Shown: positions 20,163 through 28,507 of the stretch, piece by piece
Numbering within the stretch: the stretch's first letter is position 1
Layout of the letters: every line of letters begins with the position of its first letter
NCBI GenBank assembly: GCA_964344185.1
Contig: CAYFMN010000010.1
Coordinates: 53,345-117,344, forward strand
Reading direction: 5' to 3'
Length of the DNA stretch: 64,000 nucleotides
DNA from: JAJDAT01 sp964344185
Lineage (GTDB): Bacteria > Nitrospinota > Nitrospinia > Nitrospinales > JAJDAT01
The notes under the pieces: generated by a model
The model's database searches: none
Told to the model about the DNA's origin: nothing
What the model saw: the letters and a program-made list of their open reading frames with translations, nothing else
Program-made: the position numbers and the translations under genes

Positions 20163-21608
20163 TTACCTGGGAGAGGAGTCTTCTCGACCAAAATCATCTT
20201 TATAACGAATGATATCGTCTTCATCGATTTTGTCGCCTAGCTGAACTTCCATAATAGTCAAAGGCTCTTTACCAGGGTTTCCCAGGCGATGTTTAGAGCC
20301 TTGTGGAATAAAGGTGGATTGATTTTTTTCTAATAAAAAGGTTTTATCCTCCAATTGAACCTCAGCTGTTCCCCTAACAACCAGCCATTGCTCGTTTCTA
20401 TGGTTGTGCATTTGCAAACTGAGTTTTGCTCCCGGCAGCACTTCGAGTCTCTTAACTAACTGCCCCGGGTTGTTTTCTAATATTGTATAGGAACCCCAGG
20501 GTTTGTGAACTGTTGAGGGAAACTTTGCTTGAGGCTTTTCTTTTTCTTTTAACTTCGCCACAATCTTTTTTACGTCTTGCGCTTTGTCTTTAGAGCAAAC
20601 AAGCAATGCGTCTGGAGTGTCTACAATAATTAAATTTTTAGTCCCTACGGCTGCAATCAACCGATCATTACTTTGGATTATGGAGTTATTGCAATCAAGA
20701 GCAATAACTCCTTCAGAAAGAACATTACCTTCAGAATCGTTTTCTTCTATATCGCTTAACGCCACCCATGAACCAACATCATTCCACGGCATGTTTGTGG
20801 CAACGACGGCAACTTGGTTTGATTTTTCCATAATTCCATAGTCTATGGATTGCCCTTCTAAAGAATCATAAATGTCTTTTCCCGTTTCATCGAGAGTTAG
20901 ATAAGGGTAGGGGCCTTTTTGTTTTTGTAGACACGGAAGCGCTGATTCAATCTTCTCCAAGGTTTGGGGCATATGAGTTTGGAACTCGGACAATATTTGA
21001 GAGGTTTTCCAAAAGAAAATACCGCAATTCCAAAAATGTTTTTTAGTCGCTAAAAACGTTTTTGCTTTTTCAATATTTGGTTTTTCTACAAACTCATCGA
21101 CAACAAAAGAGCTTTCAAGGCCTTCTATGGTTTCCCCTTTTTTAATATATCCATATCCTGTTTCTGAGCGGGTAGGCTGGACTCCAAGCGTTACTAAATA
21201 GTTTTTTAAAGCTGTTTCTTCGGCTTTTTTTAACGCTTGGTCAAACTTTTTTCCATCATCGATAACATGATCGGCGGGAAAAACGCCTAGTACATCGTCA
21301 TAATGTTTATCTTTTAAAAAAACAGAAGCCAGAGCCAAGGCTGGAGCGGTATTTTTGGCAATGGGTTCAGCTATTAAATTTGAAGGAGAAAAACCAAATT
21401 TTTCCAGTTGCCTGCAAGTTTCAAATGCGTGAAATTGGTGAGTTACTACATAAATATTTTCTATAGATATTGTAGAAAGCAGTCTCTCCACTGTGGATTG
21501 AATCATTGTGTTGGAGCCTGCAATTTTTATCAATTGTTTGGGAAGTAATTCCCGGCTTTTGGGCCAAAACCTGGTTCCACTTCCGCCTGCTAAAATAATA
21601 CCGATCAT
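20163..21608 (-). CDS. manC: Mannose-1-phosphate guanylyltransferase / mannose-6-phosphate isomerase
   Basis: 481 residues, the usual length of the bifunctional ManC/CpsB/AlgA enzymes. The N-terminal nucleotidyltransferase has LAGGSGTRFWPKSRELLPKQ, FPADHVIDD, FVEKPN and NCGIFFWK. The C-terminal cupin (about 370-475) has KPWGSYTILE, GAKLSLQMHNHRNEQWLVV and FIPQGSKHRLGN, with metal-binding His and Gln/Glu residues. It makes GDP-mannose, and possibly mannose-6-phosphate from fructose-6-phosphate, for surface polysaccharide. It is monocistronic as seen, but lies among SGNH and ABC-exporter genes that suit envelope glycan work. Confidence 0.93.
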   Translation of the reverse strand: MIGIILAGGSGTRFWPKSRELLPKQLIKIAGSNTMIQSTVERLLSTISIENIYVVTHQFHAFETCRQLEKFGFSPSNLIAEPIAKNTAPALALASVFLKDKHYDDVLGVFPADHVIDDGKKFDQALKKAEETALKNYLVTLGVQPTRSETGYGYIKKGETIEGLESSFVVDEFVEKPNIEKAKTFLATKKHFWNCGIFFWKTSQILSEFQTHMPQTLEKIESALPCLQKQKGPYPYLTLDETGKDIYDSLEGQSIDYGIMEKSNQVAVVATNMPWNDVGSWVALSDIEENDSEGNVLSEGVIALDCNNSIIQSNDRLIAAVGTKNLIIVDTPDALLVCSKDKAQDVKKIVAKLKEKEKPQAKFPSTVHKPWGSYTILENNPGQLVKRLEVLPGAKLSLQMHNHRNEQWLVVRGTAEVQLEDKTFLLEKNQSTFIPQGSKHRLGNPGKEPLTIMEVQLGDKIDEDDIIRYKDDFGREDSSPR

Positions 21609-21814
21609 TCGATAGTAACCTTAGTGCAACTTTTAATATATGGGAAGAGAGGTGATTTTTTAAAGATGGGATAAACCTGAATTCTTCTCTGGGGTTTTTT
21701 CCTGTTTTCGAGAATGGTACTATATTAAGCCATTCTCAATCGTGATTTCCATTATATCCTAGCATAATGAACCCCTCTTTTGTCTGAAAACTTGCAAGGT
21801 AATTATTTGAATTT
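21609..21814. other. Divergent intergenic region, manC / ABC exporter
   Basis: About 200 bp between divergent genes; promoters for both must lie here. GAATGG-tactatattaag-CCATTC (21712-21735) is an inverted repeat roughly in the centre that could be an operator. No sigma-54 type element is seen. Confidence 0.4.
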
Positions 21815-23566
21815 ATGTTTGTCAGTCAGCTAAAAATATTTGTTTCTTATTTGAAGGCATATCGTAAAGAAATACTGATAGGTATGGTTGCGCTTGTTTT
21901 AACCGATATTGTTGGATTGGCTATCCCTTGGGTTCTCAAACAATTTATAGATAAATTACCAGGTAAACCTTCAAATGAAGAGCTGCTCATATTTGCCGGG
22001 CTATTGGGATTGGCTGCAACCTTTCAAGGAATTTTTAGATTTGGATGGAGAAAGTATATTTTTGGACCTTCAAGAAAGGTTGAATTTGACATTATTAATG
22101 ACCTATTCAGCCATTTTCTTACATTAGATAGTTCATTTTATCAAAAAAGAAAAGTAGGAGATTTATTATCCAGGGCGACGAATGATATTAGATCTGTCCG
22201 CGACTTTTTGGGATTAGGGCTTTTGGTTTTAGCCGATTGTTTTGTCGTAATTATTTGCTGCTTTTCATTAATGATATATATCAGCCCTAAATTAACGTTA
22301 ATGGCCTTTTTACCTCTGCCATTAATTTCAATTTTGTTTTATTTGTATACGACAAAGATTAGCGAGGGACACCGTATTGTCCAGGAAGAATTAGCGAATA
22401 TATCCGATATGGTTCAGGAAAACCTTTCTGGCATTAGGACTTTGCATGCTTATGTTCAGGAAGAAAAAGAAAAAGAAAAATTTGAAAAACAGAATGAGGT
22501 CTATTTGTCCAAAAATATGGCGCTCACTAAGCTGTACGCTATTTTTCCAACATCGCTCACCTTTTTTCTCGGAATAGCTACTTTAATATCGCTTTGGATT
22601 GGAGGTAAAGAGGTTATCTCCGGCGATTTGACTTTGGGATCTTTTGTGGCTTTTAACGGATATTTGTTGATGTTGTCCTGGCCTATGATGGGAATCGGTT
22701 ACGTGTTTAATCTATCTCAAAGAGGCATAAGCGCAATGAATAGAGTCCAAGAAATTTTTTCTGAACAACCCATAATAAAAGCTTCATTAAAAAGTGGTCC
22801 CAAAAATGATTTCCAAGGCGAACTAGAATTTCAGTCTATTGGTTTTCGATATTCTGAAAATGAGTTCCATTTAAAGGATATTAATTTGAAAATTAAATCC
22901 GGGCAATGGTTGGGAGTAACCGGACCTATTGGAGCCGGTAAATCAACTTTATTTAAATTTCCTTTAAGGATTATTGACCCCACGGAAGGGCAAATATTTT
23001 TAGATGGTATTCCAATTAATGAGTTGCCGTTAAACCTTTTAAGAAAACAAATTGGTTATGTAGAACAGGGACCGTTTTTATTTTCAGCCAGTATTCGAGA
23101 AAACATTACTTTTGGAATTGACCATTCAGATGAAAAAACTATTGAAGAAATAGTTTCTCTTACAGGGTTAGAGCCAGACATTCATGCTTTTCCCAAGGGT
23201 TTGGACACCATGATCGGAGAAAAAGGAGTTTCTCTTTCTGGAGGACAAAAACAACGTATCGCTTTAGCGCGAGCTTTGATCCGAAAACCAAAAATTTTAA
23301 TTTTAGACGACGCGTTTTCTAGTTTGGATATAGAAACGGAAGAAAAAATATTAAGTAATGTTCGTAAATTAGGAAAAGAAATAACCGTAATAATGATTGC
23401 GCACAGGGTTTCTACGCAACGTTTTTCAGATCAGATAGTAGTTATGGAAAGTGGAAAAATAACGGCAATTGGCAGCCGCGAACAGTTAGAGATGCAGGAA
23501 GGTTATTTCAAAGAAATTTCCGCTACGCAATCGTTTCAAAAAGGCTTGGAGGTTTTTCTCTCGTGA
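21815..23566 (+). CDS. ABC exporter half-transporter, degenerate-site subunit
   Basis: 583 residues: six-helix exporter membrane domain (about 1-310) and nucleotide-binding domain (about 335-570). Walker A is GPIGAGKST (about 370-378), the signature LSGGQKQR is intact, and the H-loop is AHRVST. Walker B reads ILDDAFSSLD, so the catalytic glutamate is replaced by aspartate. This is the pattern of the non-catalytic half of heterodimeric exporters such as TM287/288 or BmrCD. The partner gene overlaps its stop by 4 bp (GTGA). The substrate is unknown: drug, lipid or peptide export are all possible. Confidence 0.9.
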   Translation: MFVSQLKIFVSYLKAYRKEILIGMVALVLTDIVGLAIPWVLKQFIDKLPGKPSNEELLIFAGLLGLAATFQGIFRFGWRKYIFGPSRKVEFDIINDLFSHFLTLDSSFYQKRKVGDLLSRATNDIRSVRDFLGLGLLVLADCFVVIICCFSLMIYISPKLTLMAFLPLPLISILFYLYTTKISEGHRIVQEELANISDMVQENLSGIRTLHAYVQEEKEKEKFEKQNEVYLSKNMALTKLYAIFPTSLTFFLGIATLISLWIGGKEVISGDLTLGSFVAFNGYLLMLSWPMMGIGYVFNLSQRGISAMNRVQEIFSEQPIIKASLKSGPKNDFQGELEFQSIGFRYSENEFHLKDINLKIKSGQWLGVTGPIGAGKSTLFKFPLRIIDPTEGQIFLDGIPINELPLNLLRKQIGYVEQGPFLFSASIRENITFGIDHSDEKTIEEIVSLTGLEPDIHAFPKGLDTMIGEKGVSLSGGQKQRIALARALIRKPKILILDDAFSSLDIETEEKILSNVRKLGKEITVIMIAHRVSTQRFSDQIVVMESGKITAIGSREQLEMQEGYFKEISATQSFQKGLEVFLS

Positions 23567-25329
23567 CCGAACTGGCTGGCGAAAACCTTGAAGAACGTTA
23601 TTACGATTGGGCTGTATTTCGTAGAATTGTTCAATATTTGAAGCCTTATCAAAGTCTTGCCTTATTATCGGTATTATTGCTTTTGGGAGGCGCGTTATGC
23701 CAGTTAGCGGGTCCATATTTAGCAAAAGTAGCCATCGACGATTATATTGCCGTAGAAAATCTTAAAGGAATCGATAAGATTGCTTGGATATTTCTATTCG
23801 TTCTGATAGGCGGGTTTGTTTTTCAGTTCACTCAAACTCTTCTCATGCAATACATTGGGCAAAATGTGATGAAAGACTTGCGTCGGGAAACTTTTGCCCA
23901 TATCCATAAAATGTCTTTTAAGTTTTTTGATAAAAATCCTGTTGGCAAAATGATTACGCGGACCGTGAATGATGTTGAGGTCTTAAATGAAATGCTAACT
24001 TCGGGGTTAATTCTTATTTTTAGCGATTTGTTTACTCTTGTAGGAATCTTTGCGGTTCTCTTTTACTTAAATTGGAAATTAACTTTGGTCGTATGTATTG
24101 TTTTTCCATTTTTAGCTGTTGCCACTCACGCGTATAGAGTGAGGGCTAGAGATGCTTTGAGGAAAAACCGCTCTCATGTAACCAGTCTAAATACCTTTTT
24201 ACAAGAAAATCTTTCAGGTATGAACACGGTTCAGTTGTTTAACCGTCAGGAACAACAATCCGCTGATTTTGAATCTATTAACTTCGCAAAGTTAAGCGAA
24301 GATTTGAGAGCGTTGCATTACAACGCGGTGTATGTGCCTTCAATAGATGTTTTTAGCGCGCTGGGAATTGGTTTAGTAATTTGGTATGGAGGAGGGGAGT
24401 TTGTACAAGGTCAGGTTCAATTGGGCGTTTTGGTGGCGTTTATTCAGTATTTGAATAAATTGTTTGATCCTATTCGAGACTTAGCGGAAAAATTCAATAT
24501 TATCCAATCTGCAGTGGCGTCTTGCGAAAGAATTTTTGAACTGCTGGATACCCCAGAAGAAATATTAGACCCTCCTCAAATTACCAACAATAAAATAAAA
24601 AAAGGAAAAATAGAATTTCGCAATGTCTGGTTTGCTTATAAAGAAAATGATTACGTTATTAAAGATGTTTCTTTTGTCGTCAATGAGGGAGAAAGTTTAG
24701 CGATTATTGGAGCGACTGGTTCGGGAAAAAGTACTTTGATTAATCTTTTATGCAAATTTTACGAGCCTCAAAAAGGTGAAATTTTATTAGACGATATTCC
24801 GTTATCTCAATTATCAAAAAAAGAGGCTCGATCTCAAATTTCATGGGTTCAACAAGATCCGTTTATTTTTTCAAGCGATATTATTAGTAATATTCGTTTA
24901 GGTAATGACGAAATTAAAGAAGAAGTAATCAAAGCGGCTTCTTGTAGTTTAGGGACGGATCGTTTTATTAATAAGCTCCCAAATAAATATTGGAATTCTG
25001 TAAAAGAAAAAGGCGGATCTTTATCCATGGGAGAAAAACAGCTTCTTGCTTTAACCCGAGCTCTCGTTTTTGACCCACGTATATTGATTTTAGACGAAGC
25101 TACTTCAAACGTGGATACAGAAACGGAAATATTGATACAAGACGCTATCAAAAAATTGGAGCTAGGTAGGACGTCTATTATAGTTGCGCATCGCCTTTCA
25201 ACTATCAAACATGTAGATAAAGTCGCCGTCCTTAAAAGAGGTGAATTAGTAGAGTTTGGATTGCAAGAAGACTTAATAAAGAAAAAGGGCGTTTACTACA
25301 ATTTGATTAATTTTTATAGCCAAAGATAA
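23563..25329 (+). CDS. ABC exporter half-transporter, catalytic subunit
   Basis: 588 residues, same layout as the preceding gene. Walker A is GATGSGKST (about 383-391), Walker B is canonical (ILDEATSNVD) and the H-loop is AHRLST. The signature motif, however, is LSMGEKQ in place of LSGGQ. Together with the Asp-for-Glu change in the first subunit this is the expected asymmetry: one consensus ATP site and one degenerate site in the heterodimer. The start is GTG at 23563, inside the 3' end of the first gene, giving translational coupling and equal subunit supply. The SGNH paralogue begins 15 bp after its stop, so all three are probably one operon. Confidence 0.92.
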   Translation: MTELAGENLEERYYDWAVFRRIVQYLKPYQSLALLSVLLLLGGALCQLAGPYLAKVAIDDYIAVENLKGIDKIAWIFLFVLIGGFVFQFTQTLLMQYIGQNVMKDLRRETFAHIHKMSFKFFDKNPVGKMITRTVNDVEVLNEMLTSGLILIFSDLFTLVGIFAVLFYLNWKLTLVVCIVFPFLAVATHAYRVRARDALRKNRSHVTSLNTFLQENLSGMNTVQLFNRQEQQSADFESINFAKLSEDLRALHYNAVYVPSIDVFSALGIGLVIWYGGGEFVQGQVQLGVLVAFIQYLNKLFDPIRDLAEKFNIIQSAVASCERIFELLDTPEEILDPPQITNNKIKKGKIEFRNVWFAYKENDYVIKDVSFVVNEGESLAIIGATGSGKSTLINLLCKFYEPQKGEILLDDIPLSQLSKKEARSQISWVQQDPFIFSSDIISNIRLGNDEIKEEVIKAASCSLGTDRFINKLPNKYWNSVKEKGGSLSMGEKQLLALTRALVFDPRILILDEATSNVDTETEILIQDAIKKLELGRTSIIVAHRLSTIKHVDKVAVLKRGELVEFGLQEDLIKKKGVYYNLINFYSQR

Positions 25330-25344
25330 ATAGTAAAAATTAGT

Positions 25345-27277
25345 ATGGAGCAGAGTCTCAAAAAAATAACTTTGAAAGTTGGCGTTGTAATTTTATTTTA
25401 TATTTTATTTGAGTCAGGATCTCATTTTATTCTAAAAAAAATTGATCCTAATAACTTTAAGTTCGATACTCATCCTTTGCTTGAAGCAGAAAATGGTCGA
25501 ATCCGTTTAAGAAAAGATCCGTTTGCCAGTAATTCAAAAAAGTTTTGGGTCGGAGTGAAAAAAAACCCGGACAGAGAAGAAAAAAATATTTTAGGAATAG
25601 CTTCTTTTTTTAAAAATGAAGGACTGATAAGCGGTACTTTTGGAGATATTTTTGTAAATAAATGGGGATTTCGTGGGCCTTATTTTNNNNNNNNNNAAAA
25701 AACCTGAGAATATTTATAGAATTGTCGCTTTAGGAGCTTCAACAACGCTTGGATGGTGGGTAGGTAATGAAATGACATATCCACGATTACTAGAAAGGAT
25801 GTTGAACAATAAATTAAATCAAAATAAGTTTTTCCAAGTTATAAATGCCGGCCAGTATTATCATCAGTCATGTGATATGAAGCGGTTATATAAAGAAGAA
25901 ATATTAAAGTTTGATCCCGATTTGCTTTTAATTATGTCAGGTTGGAATGATATCGACCTCTTTAGAGGGCATAGGTTTAAAACGATAAAAGAATATTGTA
26001 AGCCTCATTCCTTTTTGAACTCTACCAATACCTTTAAGCTTTTAAAATTTTTGAGGAGTAGCTACATTCAAAAAAAGAAACATAAAAAGATAGGCGGCTA
26101 TGTTGTAGACCATAATTTTGAGTTTTATAAAAATAATCTTGAAGAAGTTATTGGATTGGCTAGGAAAAAAAGAGTTCAGGTTGGTTTAGTTAGCATTCCA
26201 TCAGTAATGCAAAACAATATGTTGGAATCTCAATTAAAAAAAATTCCTCAATTGAAGGAATTTGAAACCGAAGAATTAAAGTATCGAAAACTGGCCGGAT
26301 TGCGAATAGACGGGTTATATAGAGAATTAATAAAAAAATATTCTAATGTTTTTTATATCGCAAGCGGTTTGTCGTTCAATTCAGAAGGAAAGCAAACATT
26401 TTTTTCGGACTCTGTTCATCCAACAGAAAGCGGAAATAGGGTGCAGGCGTTCGCCATATATCAGAACCTGATTGAGAAATTAAAAATTCATGAAAAACAG
26501 GAAGTGTTGTTCAATCAAAATGAATCAATTCCTCACAACCTGTTAGAAATTGGCTATGTGAAAGGTATATTTCAAGCTAATCAAATTGAAGACCTTTCTT
26601 ATTCCGGGTGTATTGCATTCCATGGAAAATGCGATATTGAATCAAATAAAGATAACCTTGATTATCAAATAAATGGAATTTTAGAATTTGTTTTGGGGAG
26701 TTGGTTGCAGTTTCGAAATGACGTCAAACTAACCAAAAATAGATTAACGCTTAGTAAATTGTTGTCAAAAGCTTTGGAAATGAAATCAAACTTCTCGTTA
26801 ACATATTGGGTTACAGGGATTCTGAATAAGGAGTGGCAAGAAGATGTCAAAGCCAATAAAAACTTTAGGATAGCCTATGAGTTAAATCCTTTATTAAAAA
26901 CTGTTGATTTTGAAAAAGAATATCAGAGATTTCAAAATAGAAAAGTTCCGAATCCATTTTTAGTCAAACTGGATGACTTAATTTTTATTTTAAAAAAAGC
27001 CCCCAAAAATGTTTCGTCTTATACTTTCTTTTGGTGGCTAAAACGTAATCAAAGCGCCGATATCAAAAAGCAACTGGAAATGACATCTTTTCTATATTAT
27101 TCCAACCCGTTAATGGTTAAATCGATTTTTGATAACCTGATAATTACTTTGATTAAAAATAAAATTCATCCTGATGTGATTCGTGAGTTTTTGGAAAAAA
27201 TTAAACAACTAAAGCCTGAATATAATTTCAAGGAATATTTTTCTAGTTATGATGACCAAATAAAAATCGCGTCATAA
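25345..27277 (+). CDS. Membrane-anchored SGNH/GDSL hydrolase-like protein, interrupted by an N gap
   Basis: Paralogue of the gene at 16265-18225. An N-terminal membrane anchor (about 10-28) is followed by a VNKWGFRGPYF segment, the SGNH blocks ALGASTTLG, LIMSGWNDID and DSVHPTESGN, and a helical C-terminal half. Ten Ns (25687-25696) fall directly after PYF. The flanking frames require a gap length divisible by three; alignment with the paralogue suggests about 6 bases. It starts 15 bp after the ABC exporter genes, so exporter and hydrolase or acyltransferase may act on the same exported molecule. Catalysis is inferred from motifs. No signal peptidase site is obvious. Confidence 0.78.
25687..25696. 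other. Assembly gap (10 N)
   Basis: Ten Ns in the SGNH-like gene, at the position homologous to the frameshift of its paralogue at 17879-17882. The placeholder length is out of frame. Confidence 0.97.
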
Positions 27278-27311
27278 ATCGATTATAGACGTTTAAATAT
27301 AAATGAAAGGG

Positions 27312-27400
27312 GGCGTCCAGGAGGCGAACCTCCTAGACGTTGGGGCAACTTTTAGCGGTAGATTAAGGCTAGGCTTTTAAACGGGCAGGTTGACGCCGCT
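27312..27400 (+). ncRNA. Candidate structured RNA or palindromic intergenic element
   Basis: A GC-rich island in AT-rich DNA between convergent genes. Pairings seen: AGGAGG-cgaa-CCTCCT (27319-27334), optionally extended by CGTC (27314-27317) with GACG (27336-27339); GTTG-ggg-CAAC (27339-27349); a closing GGCGTC (27312-27317) with GACGCC (27392-27397); and alternatively AGCGG (27354-27358) with CCGCT (27396-27400). No T run follows, so it is not a simple terminator. I know no RNA family that matches. It could equally be the 3' end of the preceding transcript or a REP-like element. Confidence 0.35.
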
Positions 27401-27456
27401 TCGGGGAAAAGCATTACTTGCGTTAATTCAGTTTGCTTTAGAATTTTCTAAGTTTT

Positions 27457-27484
27457 TATCCACTTCTATCAGCTAAAGTGGATA
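27457..27484. repeat. Inverted repeat, 9-bp arms
   Basis: TATCCACTT (27457-27465) and AAGTGGATA (27476-27484) are perfect arms around a 10-base loop, just beyond the stop of the minus-strand coiled-coil gene. A T run lies only on the 5' side in either direction, so terminator function is uncertain. Confidence 0.55.
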
Positions 27485-27497
27485 CACTGTACAATTC

Positions 27498-27773
27498 TTA
27501 GGGTTCTGTTATTGAATCGCGGTCGTTAAGAATTTTTTTTGCCTTTTTTTCAAATCTTTCTAAAGCTTCTTTTTCTCTTTTTGTATCCTCAATAATTTCT
27601 TTAATTTCCTGCTCTAAATCTTGCAGTAACTTCTTTCCGCGGCTGGTTTCTTCTATTATTTTTTTGACTTCGCCAAACGTCATTCTTTCGGAAACAGGTT
27701 CGACATATTGCTCCTCAATTTTGGTTTCCAGTTTTCCATTTTGGTAATTACTATCGAAAATTTCGGCGACCAT
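27498..27773 (-). CDS. Small coiled-coil hypothetical protein
   Basis: 91 residues, no signal peptide. From about residue 30 onward it is a charged amphipathic helix (many E and K, for example LLQDLEQEIKEIIEDTKREK), predicted by eye to be a coiled coil. I do not recognise the family. The ATG at 27773 has an excellent ribosome site (GAGGAGGG, 5 bases upstream), which supports a real gene. It is divergent from the sigma-54-driven cupredoxin operon. Confidence 0.65.
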   Translation of the reverse strand: MVAEIFDSNYQNGKLETKIEEQYVEPVSERMTFGEVKKIIEETSRGKKLLQDLEQEIKEIIEDTKREKEALERFEKKAKKILNDRDSITEP

Positions 27774-28063
27774 TTTCCCTCCTCAAACTAATTTCATCCG
27801 TGAAATTATTTCATTCTTTATTACTTAATGGAAAAAACTTGATAAAACTTTAGGCGTTTTAGATCGGTTTTTGTTTTTTTAGGATAACCATAGATAAAAC
27901 AAATATTTTGAATTGGAAAAAAATTTGAAGATTAAGAGAACCTCTAAAAACTCAGACTCACCAGGATTTCGGGTCTTAAAATCAGGGGCCGGATAGTAGG
28001 AAATCAGATAAAGATTATTTGGGTTTATTTTCGTTTTTACCTCCCATATTGAAACAAATATTT

Positions 28064-28099
28064 TTCCCATTTTGGGAATCTGTTTCCCAGTTAGGGAAA
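28064..28099. promoter_or_regulatory. Two tandem operator-like dyads (putative enhancer sites)
   Basis: TTCCCA-ttt-TGGGAA (28064-28078) and TTTCCC-agtta-GGGAAA (28083-28099, the arms being 28083-28088 and 28094-28099) share the TTCCC/GGGAA half-site. Their centres are 20 bp apart, two helical turns, on one face of the DNA. They lie about 140 and 160 bp upstream of the predicted sigma-54 start, the usual distance for enhancer-binding activators. The binding protein is not identified. Confidence 0.55.
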
Positions 28100-28202
28100 T
28101 AAAAATAGTCTTATCCCTCTTTATCATTTTCCAGTAATAATTCAATTTCATAACTTATTAAAAAATAGCGACTTAGGAAATGATATCAGTTGTATGCATC
28201 TT

Positions 28203-28218
28203 TGGCATATTCATTGCT
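28203..28218 (+). promoter_or_regulatory. rpoN-dependent: Sigma-54 promoter (-24/-12)
   Basis: TTGGCATATTCATTGCT contains the invariant GG (28204-28205) and GC (28216-28217) exactly 10 bp apart, with TGGCA and TTGCT on each side, close to the consensus TGGCAC-N5-TTGCW. Predicted start of transcription is near 28229. It faces the cupredoxin-cytochrome genes. With the paired upstream dyads it forms a complete sigma-54 control region. Confidence 0.7.
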
Positions 28219-28265
28219 ATTTAAAGTTAAGTTAGTTGTTAGATAACCAAGCAGGAAATAGGAAG

Positions 28266-28358
28266 ATGAGAAATTCACAAGAAAACAAGCTTAACCTGAC
28301 AAAAAAGAAAGAAAAACTCTTTTTTGTCAACTCATCAAGTTTTGGTTTAGCCCCATGA
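28266..28358 (+). CDS. Possible leader peptide, 30 residues
   Basis: ATG at 28266 to TGA at 28356-28358, with AGGA (28253-28256) nine bases upstream, beginning about 37 nt after the predicted sigma-54 start. The peptide begins MRNSQENKLNLTKKKEKLFF and ends GLAP. Its middle is encoded by the two arms of the hairpin at 28297-28329, and its stop lies just before the long hairpin at 28364. Translation of this ORF could therefore change leader folding. No homologue is known to me, and it may be chance. Confidence 0.3.
   Translation: MRNSQENKLNLTKKKEKLFFVNSSSFGLAP
28297..28329 (+). promoter_or_regulatory. Leader hairpin 1
   Basis: TGACAAAAAAG (28297-28307) and CTTTTTTGTCA (28319-28329) form a perfect 11-bp stem with an 11-base loop, inside the leader ORF. 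The second arm has a six-T run, so it may slow or stop RNA polymerase. Confidence 0.55.
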
Positions 28359-28363
28359 CTTGA

Positions 28364-28419
28364 CGTTGGTTGAAGTGGCAGGGGGAGCCGCCTCCTACCT
28401 TCTGCCGCTTCGACCAACG
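28364..28419 (+). promoter_or_regulatory. Leader hairpin 2, 18-bp stem
   Basis: Arms 28364-28381 and 28402-28419 pair over all 18 positions with just two G-U wobbles; the 20-base loop is GC-rich and can form a small inner stem (GGGGG with CCTCC). G-U pairs in place of a perfect DNA palindrome suggest RNA function. It stands 6 bases beyond the leader ORF stop and 88 bases before the cupredoxin start. Confidence 0.6.
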
Positions 28420-28460
28420 CCTTGTTCGGCAAAACTCCGTAAGGCTTTTAACGTTTACGG
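28419..28460 (+). promoter_or_regulatory. Two mutually exclusive small leader hairpins
   Basis: GCCTT (28419-28423) can pair with AAGGC (28441-28445), or CCGTAA (28437-28442) can pair with TTACGG (28455-28460). They share bases 28441-28442, so only one can form at a time, a pattern seen in attenuators and riboswitches. The functional meaning is inferred. Confidence 0.4.
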
Positions 28461-28507
28461 TTGAAAATAGTAGGTGTTTTTGAATCGTTAAAAAAGGAGA
28501 GACCATC

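Larger units (their letters stand above)
27774..28507. other. Long regulatory intergenic region of the cupredoxin-cytochrome operon
   Basis: 734 bp without a conserved gene. From left to right it holds AT-rich DNA, two operator-like dyads (28064-28099), a sigma-54 promoter (28203-28218), a 30-codon leader ORF (28266-28358), and three hairpins (28297-28329, 28364-28419, 28419-28460) before the ribosome site of the gene at 28508. These parts are listed separately. Confidence 0.7.

Noticed and set aside
27312..27400. Resemblance to a selenocysteine tRNA (6-bp D-like stem with 4-base loop, GGGCAGGTT near the end)
   Set aside because: No TCA anticodon in a proper loop, no standard T loop, and the end stems do not form the required acceptor arm.
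27879..28151. 90-codon minus-strand ORF in the intergenic region
   Set aside because: No ribosome site, no recognisable family, composition of random AT-rich DNA, and it runs over the operator dyads.
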